Of a DNA stretch of 64,000 nucleotides, positions 23,299 through 31,840 are shown in pieces (position 1 is the first letter of the stretch; each line of letters opens with the position of its first letter). The position numbers were made by a program, and so were the translations under genes. The DNA lies in the NCBI RefSeq assembly GCF_011398925.1, contig NZ_AP022842.1, forward strand, positions 1,104,001-1,168,000. Reading direction: 5' to 3'. Below the pieces are notes generated by a model, which saw only the letters and a program-made list of their open reading frames with translations, was not told where the DNA came from and did no database searches. This DNA comes from Bacillus sp. KH172YL63. Its GTDB lineage: Bacteria; Bacillota; Bacilli; Bacillales; Bacillaceae_B.

Positions 23299-24498
23299 TT
23301 TAGAAACAGCTTGTGATGCTGCATGTTTCTCCTGAAAGTGAAGGGTCGCACTTGCAAGTGATTTTGCCGCTATCAGAAGTGCTTTTTCGTTAATATCGAA
23401 CTTCGGGTGATGGTGAGGGAATGCGATGTCCACACCATCAGGCTTTGCCCCGGTAAAAAAGAATGTTCCCTTTACATGTTCCAAATAGTAGGCAAAGTCC
23501 TCGCCGCCCATCTGCATCTCAATTTCTTCCGCGGTGTGAATCTCATCTACAGTCCCTGCGCACTCGACAAAAAGATCTGTTTCTTCGCCGTGATTCACGA
23601 CGGCCGGATACCCACGGTCATACGTATAGTCGAATTCACAGCGGGCAGAGAGACAAGCACCTTTGGAAATCTGACCGATTTCTTCTTCAATCAGGTCCCT
23701 CACTTCAGGATTAAAGGTCCGGACCGTACCGATCAATTTAGCCGAATCGGCGATAACATTGAACGCATTGCCGGCGATAAAGGAACCGATCGTCACGACA
23801 GCAGGTTCAATCGGATTCACCCTTCTGCTGACAATCTGCTGAAGATCTGACACGACCTGGGCCCCCACCACGATAGAATCCTTCGTTTTATGAGGCTGTG
23901 CACCGTGACCGCCGGAACCCTGGATCAGGATTTCGAACCGGTCGGCTGAAGCCATGACAGGTCCGGTACGATAAAGGACCTTCCCGACGGGCTCGGTTGC
24001 CCATAAATGAGTCCCGAAAATCACATCGACCCCATCCAGGCAGCCCGCTTCAATCATCGACCTGGCCCCGCCCGGCGCATACTCTTCCGCATGCTGATGA
24101 ATCAGAACGACCGTCCCTTGCAGGGTATCGCGCATCGCGTGGAGCGACTTTCCCAGTACGAGAAGGGAAGCCGTATGTCCGTCATGACCACAGGCGTGCA
24201 TGACGCCCGGAACAGTCGATCGGTATGGCACATCCTTCTCATCCTGAATCGGCAATGCATCAAAATCGGCACGCAAAGCCACTGTCTTCCCAGGGAGGCT
24301 ACCCTGTATCCGGGCGACAACCCCGTTGCCCCCGACCCCTTCTTCCACAGGGACGCCGATATTTCTGTAGTAGTCTGCAATATACTTCGCAGTATTCTTT
24401 TCCTTGAAAGATACTTCCGGATGCTGATGGAGATAGCGCCGGATTTTAACCATTTCGTCCCAATGACTTTCTAATTTCTGATATAATTCATTCAGCAA
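23296..24498 (-). CDS. yhaA: M20-family N-acyl-amino-acid amidohydrolase (YhaA-like)
   Basis: Zinc-dependent amidohydrolase of 400 residues. The metal-site motifs HQHPEVSF, HACGHDGHTA and HQHAEE occur in order, together with GGHGAQPH in the dimerisation domain and PHHHPKFD at the end. The family removes acyl groups from amino acids or opens hippurate-like amides. The start is a TTG eight bases after a GGGGG ribosome site. Its place next to the ecs genes matches yhaA of B. subtilis. The substrate is not known. Confidence 0.9.
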   Translation of the reverse strand: MLNELYQKLESHWDEMVKIRRYLHQHPEVSFKEKNTAKYIADYYRNIGVPVEEGVGGNGVVARIQGSLPGKTVALRADFDALPIQDEKDVPYRSTVPGVMHACGHDGHTASLLVLGKSLHAMRDTLQGTVVLIHQHAEEYAPGGARSMIEAGCLDGVDVIFGTHLWATEPVGKVLYRTGPVMASADRFEILIQGSGGHGAQPHKTKDSIVVGAQVVSDLQQIVSRRVNPIEPAVVTIGSFIAGNAFNVIADSAKLIGTVRTFNPEVRDLIEEEIGQISKGACLSARCEFDYTYDRGYPAVVNHGEETDLFVECAGTVDEIHTAEEIEMQMGGEDFAYYLEHVKGTFFFTGAKPDGVDIAFPHHHPKFDINEKALLIAAKSLASATLHFQEKHAASQAVSK

Positions 24499-24578
24499 GT
24501 GAAGAACCCCCTAATGATTGGTAATAGTAAGAATATTATAACATTAAAAGTCCCGGGGAGAATATCTAGGAGGAAACA

Positions 24579-25172
24579 ATGAAGAAAATCCACTACATAA
24601 CAGCTATTATTTCATTTTTATTATTTATGTCTATCGCTCATTTTGTTTTTTACGGAATGGAGATTTTCGGCGAGAACTACCTGATGACAAACATGAAAGA
24701 CCTTCATTTTCTGGTTCCATTTTCAGTGATCGGCACCGAGATTGTGATTGGAATTGCATCCGTTGCACTGATTCTGTATCTTTGGTGGGGCAAGAAAGAC
24801 TACGTGGGAATCCTGACAGTCGTCGTCCTTGTCGCAGGGAGCAACGTGCTGAACAAACTTATCAAGAGCCTGATGAAAAGAGAAAGACCGACGTTTGCAC
24901 ATATTGAAGAAGGATTCAGCTTCCCAAGTGGCCATGCCATGGTCGGATTGGTCTTTCTACTGGTGATCGCTTACTTCATCAGCAAAGAATGTGCCTCCGT
25001 ACGAATAAAAGCGGCAGTCTACACATCTGCCGTCCTCCTGGCGCTCCTCACAGGATTCAGCCGAATCACCCAGGGAGCCCACTACCCATCAGACGTAGCA
25101 GCAGGCTTCCTGCTCGGATATGCATACTTTGTTCTATGCATCTTCCTGTATGAGAAGCGGGGAAGGGATTAG
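24579..25172 (+). CDS. PAP2-family lipid phosphatase
   Basis: A 197-residue membrane phosphatase with about six helices. The three PAP2 signature motifs are present in order: KSLMKRERP, FPSGHAM and SRITQGAHYPSDV, which hold the catalytic histidines. Such enzymes act on phosphatidic acid, phosphatidylglycerol phosphate or undecaprenyl pyrophosphate at the outer face of the membrane; which one cannot be told here. AGGAGGAAACA precedes the ATG. It is divergent from yhaA. Confidence 0.9.
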   Translation: MKKIHYITAIISFLLFMSIAHFVFYGMEIFGENYLMTNMKDLHFLVPFSVIGTEIVIGIASVALILYLWWGKKDYVGILTVVVLVAGSNVLNKLIKSLMKRERPTFAHIEEGFSFPSGHAMVGLVFLLVIAYFISKECASVRIKAAVYTSAVLLALLTGFSRITQGAHYPSDVAAGFLLGYAYFVLCIFLYEKRGRD

Positions 25173-25223
25173 GAGATTGGATTTAGAGGGACAGGTTTAG
25201 GAGCTTTAAGGGGACAGCGTTAA

Positions 25224-25258
25224 GGGGACGGACCTTGGAATTGGGGTCCGTCTTTTTT
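25224..25258 (+). terminator. Terminator after the PAP2 gene
   Basis: GACGGACC pairs with GGTCCGTC and seven T residues follow. The same GGGACGGACC stem recurs at 25990-26027. Confidence 0.8.
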
Positions 25259-25348
25259 TGTGGCATGGGCAGGGGGGAGTTGCGGTTTGGAGATTTGGTG
25301 ACTTGGACGAAGGGGATGGGCACATTGCTGTATGTTCAGGGAGGATAA

Positions 25349-25443
25349 TTACGCAATGAACCCTTATAGTTACGTAATAAGTGTTGAAAGTCACGCAATA
25401 AATGGGTGAAGTTACGCGATAAATGTTTGAAGTTACGCAATAA
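25349..25443. repeat. Exact 21-bp phased array, TTACGCAATAA type, block 1
   Basis: Five words of the type T(T/C)ACGCAATAA start at 25349, 25370, 25391, 25412 and 25433: every spacing is exactly 21 bp, while the 10 bases between words vary. Read on the minus strand the spacing keeps one frame open and gives a degenerate heptad of the type LLRNFxH, but no start codon with a ribosome site precedes it. Confidence 0.85.
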
Positions 25444-25678
25444 GAGCTTTAGCGTGGAATAAAACAGTGAAAGTACCAGTGGAGAACCCCTTTTTGAATG
25501 CAAGATTTTTAATAAAGATCAAATATTGCAGGGAAACGCATGGTATGAGAATGAAAACAGTTGTATTCGTACGAAAACGGATTAAGGGCGGCGATCGCTC
25601 ACTAAGCTTTTAACATTTGCCCGGTGAGCTGTGATAGCAGCGTGATCCGCACACCTTCTCACTGTTGAGAAAGGTCAA

Positions 25679-25774
25679 TTACGCAATGAACCTCTAAATT
25701 CGCGCAATAAATGCCGAAAGTTACGCAATCCCCCCGGAAATTCACGCAATAAAATATGAATCTCACGCAATAAA
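25679..25774. repeat. Exact 21-bp phased array, TTACGCAATAA type, block 2
   Basis: Five more words start at 25679, 25700, 25721, 25742 and 25763, again exactly 21 bp apart, 235 bp after the last word of block 1 and out of its register. On the minus strand the frame reads heptads like LLREFxG. Between the two blocks (25444-25678) and after them (25775-25989) I see no gene, only AT-rich and C-rich filler. Confidence 0.85.
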
Positions 25775-25989
25775 CGTCTCCACCCTACAACCAACCGCCT
25801 ATATCCCGGCTCTATCCTTCAAAAATTCCGGAGCGACCATCCCTGTCACCCCAAAAACAACCTTTCCAACGCAAATCAACTACCAAACCACACACAAAAC
25901 CGGAATTCTACTCAATTTTTTAAAGATCTCCATGAAAAACAATCATCCCCGAAGAAAACCACCTTCCCACGTGTCCCAGTCCCAAACCA

Positions 25990-26027
25990 AAAAAGAGGGA
26001 CGGACCTCAAAACCGAGGTCCGTCCCC
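25990..26027 (-). terminator. Terminator of the permease gene
   Basis: GGGACGGACCTC pairs with GAGGTCCGTCCC around a short loop; T-rich sequence follows on the minus strand, 13 bases after the stop codon of the gene at 26040-27437. Confidence 0.88.
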
Positions 26028-26039
26028 AAAAGCCCAAAG

Positions 26040-27437
26040 TCATATCAAAAACATGGCCACGATGGTGGTGGCGGTTAAGCCGATGAGGACGGGGAGGAGG
26101 TTGCGGCGGGCGAGTTCGAATGGGTCGACTCCGCAGATGGCGGCTGCGGGGATGAGTGCCCATGGGACGAGTGTGCCTCCTCCGACCCAGATTGCTGCCA
26201 CCTGTCCGAGGGCGGTGAGTGTCGCGATGCCGGAGCCGATGCTTTCTGCGAAGAGGTTGGCTACGGAGCCGGCGAGGGAAATGCCGGAGAATCCTGATCC
26301 GTCCAGTCCGGTGATGGCTCCGACAGTGGTAAGCGTGATCGCCCCGACCGCTTTGGAGAGGGGAACGGCAGCGGCGAGGGAAGCGCCGAGGTCATTGACA
26401 ATTCCTTGTGACGTGGCAGGGAGAAAGTCGCCGATGATCGTCTGAAATCCCGAATCACCCAAGTAGAAGAAAGCGGCGATTGGAATGACGGGGCCGAACA
26501 CTTTGAAGCCGAACTGAAATCCTTCAATCATGTAGCTTGTCGTTTTCTCCAACCCTTTTCCTTTGTAGGCGGCCAATGAGATGAGAAGCAGGATGAGGAT
26601 GGAGGTACCGCCGATGAGTGCCGTTGCATCTCCGCCCTGCAGATTGAATACGACCATGGCAGCGATATCCAGTCCGAAGAGAACGGGAATGAGAAGGGCG
26701 ATGACCCTCTTCCATTTTGTTGAAAGAAGCCCGGGTTCCGTTTTATCATCCTCCTGGAGCGTCATAAGGGAGCTGGAGTCCACTTTCAGGATTCCCTTTT
26801 TCATATCCCTTTTTAAGAAAATGAAGGCAGTAACGGTGGTGACGGCACCCATGACAATGATAAGGGGGATGCTTGCTGAAATGACTTCGGAGACCGGTAT
26901 ACCTGCAGCATCTGCAGTCAGTTTTGGTGCCGCCTGAATGACGAAGTCCCCGGAGAGGGCGATACCGTGGCCGAATAAGTTCATGGCCATGGCGATGCCA
27001 AGCGCAGGTAAACCCACCCTTAAGGCGACGGGTACCAGAACGGCTCCAAGGAGGGCGACTGCCGGAGACGGCCAGAAGAACCAGGAGATGAACATCATCA
27101 ACAGTCCGATCGTCCAATAGGCAAGGGCAGGTGTCCGGATGAATGTTGTGAAGGGACGGATCATGACATCGTTAATGCCTGTCGATGTAAGTCCTTTGCT
27201 CATGGCTACGATGATGGAAATGACGAGAATGGTAGAAAGGAGTTCGGTGATGGCGAAGATGAAGCTGTTGAATATGCTGCTGATGGAGCCGCTCAATGAA
27301 CCTGTTGCAACGAGGGCGATGCTGAAGATCCCGATGATACAGACAATCGTTGTATCTTTGCGAAAAATCATAAATAGGATGATCAATCCTATGAAAGCTA
27401 AATAAATCCAATGAAGAGAAGTCAAATCAATCCCCAC
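26040..27437 (-). CDS. Predicted permease, ion-transporter superfamily type
   Basis: A very hydrophobic protein of 465 residues with about 12 membrane segments arranged as two halves, each with a small-residue re-entrant motif (WPSPAVALLGAVLVP; ITGLDGSGFSGISLAGS). This layout is typical of ion-transporter (IT) superfamily carriers for organic anions, but no substrate motif is recognised. The start is a GTG eight bases after GAGGAGG. It is convergent with the PAP2 gene across the phased arrays and divergent from liaF. Carrier type and substrate remain open. Confidence 0.6.
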   Translation of the reverse strand: MGIDLTSLHWIYLAFIGLIILFMIFRKDTTIVCIIGIFSIALVATGSLSGSISSIFNSFIFAITELLSTILVISIIVAMSKGLTSTGINDVMIRPFTTFIRTPALAYWTIGLLMMFISWFFWPSPAVALLGAVLVPVALRVGLPALGIAMAMNLFGHGIALSGDFVIQAAPKLTADAAGIPVSEVISASIPLIIVMGAVTTVTAFIFLKRDMKKGILKVDSSSLMTLQEDDKTEPGLLSTKWKRVIALLIPVLFGLDIAAMVVFNLQGGDATALIGGTSILILLLISLAAYKGKGLEKTTSYMIEGFQFGFKVFGPVIPIAAFFYLGDSGFQTIIGDFLPATSQGIVNDLGASLAAAVPLSKAVGAITLTTVGAITGLDGSGFSGISLAGSVANLFAESIGSGIATLTALGQVAAIWVGGGTLVPWALIPAAAICGVDPFELARRNLLPVLIGLTATTIVAMFLI

Positions 27438-27551
27438 TAGAAAAACCTCCTCATAAATACTTCTTCAATCTTTAGGCGTTTGCCCTGAACTGTAGTATAG
27501 ATTATGAAAATATGAGGAAGATGTGAAACCGCTCCTGAAAGGTTTTTCCGT

Positions 27552-27595
27552 CTTCAGACGGAGAAGGAATCGTGCCGATGCTCCTTCTCCGGAGG
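27552..27595. other. Competing hairpins between the permease and liaF
   Basis: TCCGTCTTCAGACGGA is a perfect hairpin of its own, and its right arm overlaps the left arm of a second inverted repeat, CGGAGAAGGA / TCCTTCTCCG with a 13-base loop. Both cannot form together. Their place in the divergent 240-base gap allows a role in either leader, but no T run follows. Confidence 0.5.
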
Positions 27596-27677
27596 GGAAA
27601 AGGCACCTATAATGAATATCAAACAGGAGTTTGTCAATTTTTAGCGAACTTATAGTAAATGTGAGGGTGGTGTCTAT

Positions 27678-28481
27678 ATGAGGTATCAGGGAAGGAAACA
27701 ATGGTTCTTCTCATTCCTGTTATTGATGACAGGACTGCTGTTGTTACTGTTGAATATTGGTGTCATTTCCTTGGAAATAACGCAGATATTTGTCAATATA
27801 GTTCCTATTTTGTTACTGCTGCTTGGTGTGAAGTGGACGGTAGACAGTATGTTGAGGAAAAGTTTCGGGAAATTATTATTTGGGCTTTTCAGTTTGGTGT
27901 TTGGACTGCTCATTCTCCTGGACAGGTATGAGGTAATGGTATTCGATTATGAGAACTGGTGGAAGCTGTGGCCGATCTTTATCATTGCCATTGCGATTAA
28001 CCGGGTCATCCTGAAGAAGCCGATCAAGGTAAGCATCAGCAATGAATATCCTTATGATAAGGAGTCTGATTTTGAAAGCGGGGCAGAACATACGCCGCGG
28101 CCGAAAAAAAACAAGATGAACAGGGGCTTCATAGTCGGTGACATCCGCTTCTCAGAGCCGAATTGGCCGCTGGAGAATATGAAACTGTACAATGCGATAG
28201 GAGATTACTATTTTGACTTCAGTAAGGCGTATATCCCTGAAGGTGAATCTACGATCGATATTAAAGGCTGGATTGGTGATGTGAAGATGATCATCCCTGA
28301 AAATGTCCCGGTGGAGATCGACTTGAGAGTACAGGTGGGGGATGTGAAGTTATTTGAACAAAAATCTGCAGATATCCGTTCAGAACTTTACTATCGTTCT
28401 CCTGAATACGAATCGGCAGCAAAGAAGATCAAGCTGACCGTTGATGTGAAGATCGGTTCAATCCGCATTAATCGGGTGTAA
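27678..28481 (+). CDS. liaF: LiaF, negative modulator of the LiaSR system
   Basis: A 267-residue membrane protein with four N-terminal membrane segments (residues 9-115), a charged linker and a C-terminal domain of the LiaF type (FIVGDIRFSEPNWPLENMKLYNAIGDYYFDF...KGWIGDVKMIIPENVPVEI). LiaF holds the kinase LiaS inactive until lipid-II-cycle antibiotics disturb the envelope. It is followed by liaS and liaR in the standard order. No liaIH-like genes are next to it, so any target operon lies elsewhere. Confidence 0.92.
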   Translation: MRYQGRKQWFFSFLLLMTGLLLLLLNIGVISLEITQIFVNIVPILLLLLGVKWTVDSMLRKSFGKLLFGLFSLVFGLLILLDRYEVMVFDYENWWKLWPIFIIAIAINRVILKKPIKVSISNEYPYDKESDFESGAEHTPRPKKNKMNRGFIVGDIRFSEPNWPLENMKLYNAIGDYYFDFSKAYIPEGESTIDIKGWIGDVKMIIPENVPVEIDLRVQVGDVKLFEQKSADIRSELYYRSPEYESAAKKIKLTVDVKIGSIRINRV

Positions 28482-28508
28482 TAACCATGTTGGAAAGGAG
28501 GAAAAGGC

Positions 28509-29537
28509 TTGAACAAATCCTCTAATATTCGAAATTGGATTTTTAAAAGTTTCTTCATGATGTCAGTCATGGCCGTATTGCTGTTTTTTGTTTCCCTGCA
28601 AGTTTATTTGATGCTATCGGACAGGCCCAGTATATCACTTCAACTGTCAATCTACCTGACCCTGTGGCTCGCTTTCATTCTATTGTTATTAAGCATTTAT
28701 TTCGGTTTTCGTACAGGATATACGTTCAAGGGAAGGATCGATGATATTTCGACTTTCATTACGTTATTGAGAAGCGGGAAGTTTTCTGCCCGGGTCGATC
28801 GTTTCGAGCATGATGAGCTTGGAATATTATCAGATGAATTGAATCAGCTGGCTGTGTATATCCAGGAGCAGGTGAAATCTTTGCAGCGCCTGGCTGATGA
28901 AAAATCCGAACTTGCCGATCAGGCCCATCAGGCTGCGGTCATGGAAGAACGTCATCGGCTTGCCAGGGATTTGCACGATTCGGTCAGTCAGCAATTATTC
29001 GCGTTGAATATGCTCTCTTCCGCAGCCCAGAAGAGTGTCGGGAAAGACGGCGGGAAAGTGGAACTTATCGTGAAACAGATCGCCGATATCGCCGGTAAAG
29101 CACAAGGTGAGATGAGGGCACTTTTACTCCATCTGCGGCCGATAGATTTAAAGGGGGAAAGTCTCTGTGAGGCGTTGACGATCCTGATCAGGGAGCTGAA
29201 AGAAAAGACAATGATTGAAATCGATGCGACACTTGAGGGCATCGATGATTTGTCAAAAGGGACGGAAACCCATATGTTCCGGATCATCCAGGAAAGCCTC
29301 TCCAATATACTTCGCCACTCGGAAGCGACGAAAGTGAAAATCGTGACGGAGAAAAAGGGTGGTTATGTTTCTTTATATATCAGTGACAACGGCAAGGGCT
29401 TTGATTTAAAGAAGAATAAGATGACGTCTTATGGACTTCAAACGATGAGGGAAAGGGCCGAGGAAATCGGCGGGAGGTTTCAGATCCGCTCGAAAGAAAG
29501 GGAAGGTACATATATCGACCTTCGCATCCCGGTTTAA
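28509..29537 (+). CDS. liaS: LiaS, sensor histidine kinase
   Basis: A 342-residue kinase with two membrane segments (about residues 14-35 and 47-67) and almost no extracellular loop, a HAMP-like linker, then the HisKA_3 box RLARDLHDSVSQQ with phospho-acceptor His156 and an HATPase domain (FRIIQESLSNILRHSEA, DNGKGFD). Short-loop kinases of this type sense stress inside the membrane, here through LiaF. The start is a TTG after AAAGGAGG. Its stop codon overlaps the reading region that leads into liaR. Confidence 0.92.
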   Translation: MNKSSNIRNWIFKSFFMMSVMAVLLFFVSLQVYLMLSDRPSISLQLSIYLTLWLAFILLLLSIYFGFRTGYTFKGRIDDISTFITLLRSGKFSARVDRFEHDELGILSDELNQLAVYIQEQVKSLQRLADEKSELADQAHQAAVMEERHRLARDLHDSVSQQLFALNMLSSAAQKSVGKDGGKVELIVKQIADIAGKAQGEMRALLLHLRPIDLKGESLCEALTILIRELKEKTMIEIDATLEGIDDLSKGTETHMFRIIQESLSNILRHSEATKVKIVTEKKGGYVSLYISDNGKGFDLKKNKMTSYGLQTMRERAEEIGGRFQIRSKEREGTYIDLRIPV

Positions 29538-29554
29538 TGAAAGGAGGAGAATTC

Positions 29555-30208
29555 ATGGAAAAAGTTAAGGTGATGATCGTGGATGATCATGAGATGGTCA
29601 GGTTGGGAATGAAGACCTATCTACTGACAGAGGAAAGGATTGAATTCCTCGGTGAAGCGAGCAGTGGAAATGAGGCGGCAAAGCTCGCGAAACTGTATAT
29701 GCCTGATGTCATTTTGATGGACTTGTTGATGGAAAACGGTAACGGGATCGAGGCGACGGAGAAGGTCCTGAGCTTCCATCCCCACTGTAAAATCATCATT
29801 CTGACGAGCTATTATGATGATGAAAAGGTGTTCCCTGCCATTGAGGCTGGTGCCCATAGTTATTTATTGAAAACGGCAAGTGCAGAAGAAGTGACGGAGG
29901 CCGTTTATAAAGCGGTGAAAGGGGAAGCGGTCATTGCGTCGAAGGTTGCAGATAAAATGCTGAACCGCTTCCGTCCTCAGAAAAAGATGCCCCATGAAGA
30001 GCTGACATCAAGGGAAATGGATGTTCTGAAATGTCTGGGTGAAGGGATGACGAATCAGCAGATTTCCGAGATGCTGTTTATCGGGATCAAGACAGTCAAA
30101 ACGCATGTCAGCAACATCCTGAGTAAACTTGGTGTCGATGACCGCACTCAGGCAGCGGTTTATGCGAATCGGAATGGTATTTTGCACGGGGAAGAAAAGA
30201 AAGGATAA
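29555..30208 (+). CDS. liaR: LiaR, NarL-type response regulator
   Basis: A 217-residue regulator: receiver domain with Asp10, Asp11 and phospho-acceptor Asp56 (MPDVILMDLLMENG) and a LuxR-type helix-turn-helix at the C-terminus (LTSREMDVLKCLGEGMTNQQISEMLF...TVKTHVSNIL). The ATG at 29555 follows AAAGGAGGAG; the ATG at 29537 lies before that site. It is co-transcribed with liaF and liaS. Confidence 0.93.
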   Translation: MEKVKVMIVDDHEMVRLGMKTYLLTEERIEFLGEASSGNEAAKLAKLYMPDVILMDLLMENGNGIEATEKVLSFHPHCKIIILTSYYDDEKVFPAIEAGAHSYLLKTASAEEVTEAVYKAVKGEAVIASKVADKMLNRFRPQKKMPHEELTSREMDVLKCLGEGMTNQQISEMLFIGIKTVKTHVSNILSKLGVDDRTQAAVYANRNGILHGEEKKG

Positions 30209-30214
30209 GCAACA

Positions 30215-30271
30215 TGCAAAGGGGCTTAGTCAGAAGGAATGGAAACATTCCCCTTGACTAAGCCCCTTTGC
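30215..30271. other. Long perfect hairpin after liaR without T run
   Basis: GCAAAGGGGCTTAGTCA pairs over 17 bases with its complement, around a 23-base loop that itself holds GGAATG/CATTCC. No T run follows on either strand, so it may be a bidirectional block or an RNA-stabilising end rather than a classical terminator. Confidence 0.7.
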
Positions 30272-30289
30272 AGGATAGAAAGAGATGAG

Positions 30290-30865
30290 TTAAAAAGTGA
30301 CCGGTTTGCCGGATTTCAAAACAGATGATATCAGATGTTCGGTTGTAGAGATGGTGGCATACTGCCGGTGGAGATTGGCCAGTGAGAGGTTATGGACAAT
30401 TTCTGCTGAAAACAATGAACCATCATATGAGTAGGTTTCAAAGCAGGCGGCGGCATCATGTGCGACCGTCACATCGTATCCCAGGTCTGCGGCCATGCGG
30501 ACGGTGGCAGAGACACAGTGGTTTGTGGTGAAACCCATCGTGACAAGGGATGTGAATTTTTCCTTTTTTAAGAATAAATCCAGATCGGTATCGATAAATG
30601 CGCTGTTCACGTGCTTAATGATTTGTTTTTCCCCCCGTAAAGGCTGAAATTCGTCAATAAAGTCGAAACCGGCAGAGCTTGAATGAAGCAGTGATTCCAT
30701 ATCAATTGAAGAGTGCTGAACATGAACAAGCGGCCATTCTCTTTCTCTCCATCTTTTTAAAAGATGATAGGCGTTCTTTTCCATATCCGGATTGTTTCGT
30801 TTTCCCCATGAAGGATCACTAAAGGCTTTTTGAAAGTCAATCAGAAGCAGACAGGTTTGACTCAT
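30290..30865 (-). CDS. Isochorismatase-family cysteine hydrolase
   Basis: A 191-residue hydrolase. The triad positions of the family are visible: Asp in LLLIDFQKAF, Lys in GEKQIIKHVNSAF and Cys in GFTTNHCVSATVRMAADLGYDV. Members hydrolyse isochorismate, nicotinamide or N-carbamoyl compounds. The ATG at 30865 follows AGGAGAGGAG; longer readings upstream have no ribosome site. It is convergent with liaR. The substrate cannot be inferred. Confidence 0.88.
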   Translation of the reverse strand: MSQTCLLLIDFQKAFSDPSWGKRNNPDMEKNAYHLLKRWREREWPLVHVQHSSIDMESLLHSSSAGFDFIDEFQPLRGEKQIIKHVNSAFIDTDLDLFLKKEKFTSLVTMGFTTNHCVSATVRMAADLGYDVTVAHDAAACFETYSYDGSLFSAEIVHNLSLANLHRQYATISTTEHLISSVLKSGKPVTF

Positions 30866-30996
30866 CGGTACTCCTCTCCTTTCATACAGGGTAGGAAGGT
30901 CAGGTGTTGAGACCAACACGATAAAGTATACTGTTAATTTTTTGTAATTATGTATGTACACCTGAACTGTTATGTTAAGATTCTTCCGCTTCACCA

Positions 30997-31045
30997 AAAG
31001 ATCCGGACGCACCTGATTCCGTTGAATTCAGTGCGTCCGGATCTT
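30997..31045 (-). terminator. Terminator of hmoB
   Basis: AAGATCCGGACGCAC pairs perfectly with its complement around a loop of about 17 bases; a short T run follows on the minus strand. Confidence 0.8.
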
Positions 31046-31057
31046 GATGTGACAAAT

Positions 31058-31564
31058 TTAAGATTGTGATGATACGTGAAATTTCGTTACGTAGGAAGCG
31101 CGGGGGAAGATATCCTTCTTCTGATCGATCCCTTCCTCTGTCCCACGTTTTGCATGTGCTTTCTCATATTGCTTCGACTCCTGCCAACCGTGGAAGCTTT
31201 TTTCATCTTCCCAAAGTGTCATAATCACATATGTATCACTGTCGAGAGGACGGAGTACACGGATGGCTGTAAAGCCCGGCACTTCTTCGATTAATCCTGC
31301 ACGATTTTTGAATCGGTATTCAAACAGGGGGCGGCCCTCGTCTGAAACTGGGATGTTGTTGAATACGGCATATCCTTTATTTTCAAGCTCACCGGACTGA
31401 TCGACGATTTCATAGCGTCTGGGGGATTCAAATACGCTTTCACCGTTCGTCTCGTGTACAAGCAGTGCATCCTCTCCCTGCATCAATATCATCTTCTCAT
31501 CCTTGTTTTCATTCTGGATTTTCTGCAGGAAGTCATGGGTTCCCGTCGTCATAAAAAGCTTCAT
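31058..31564 (-). CDS. hmoB: HmoB-like haem-degrading monooxygenase
   Basis: A 168-residue protein whose C-terminal half is an ABM-type ferredoxin-like fold (GFTAIRVLRPLDSDTYVIMTLWEDEKSFHGWQESKQYEKAH), as in HmoB/YhgC, which opens the haem ring and releases iron. The ATG at 31564 follows GAGGTGA. It is divergent from hemE, a placement also seen in B. subtilis (yhgC close to hemE), which puts haem breakdown next to haem synthesis. No clear Fur box was recognised in the shared 276-base gap. Confidence 0.88.
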   Translation of the reverse strand: MKLFMTTGTHDFLQKIQNENKDEKMILMQGEDALLVHETNGESVFESPRRYEIVDQSGELENKGYAVFNNIPVSDEGRPLFEYRFKNRAGLIEEVPGFTAIRVLRPLDSDTYVIMTLWEDEKSFHGWQESKQYEKAHAKRGTEEGIDQKKDIFPRASYVTKFHVSSQS

Positions 31565-31840
31565 CCAAATCACCTCGATTAAGTAGTACCTTCTATTATA
31601 CTGTTCCCTTTTCTTCTGCGCATGTAAACGGATTTATGGACATTTTTTCTTTTCTGCGGGAAAATCGGCAAATTTATGACATTTTCCCTTGATAACTATA
31701 CATTTCTCTTTAAAACGCTTATAGTTTATAAGGGTTACAATCTGAACGGTCAGAGGGAAGTTAGCGCAATTTTAGAATCTACTCAAATTAGTATACAATG
31801 GGAATAATGGAGTTACATAGAAAGGTGGACGAACAAAGGT

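Noticed and set aside
25349..25774. CRISPR array.
   Set aside because: Repeats of about 11 bases with 10-base spacers are far too short, words are degenerate, and no cas genes are present.
28509..30208. Naming the kinase-regulator pair VraSR instead of LiaSR.
   Set aside because: The two are orthologous systems; the complete liaF-liaS-liaR order and the Bacillus setting favour the Lia name.
31574..31840. Fur or PerR box in the hmoB-hemE gap.
   Set aside because: AT-rich partial matches exist, but none forms a convincing 7-1-7 Fur or PerR palindrome.
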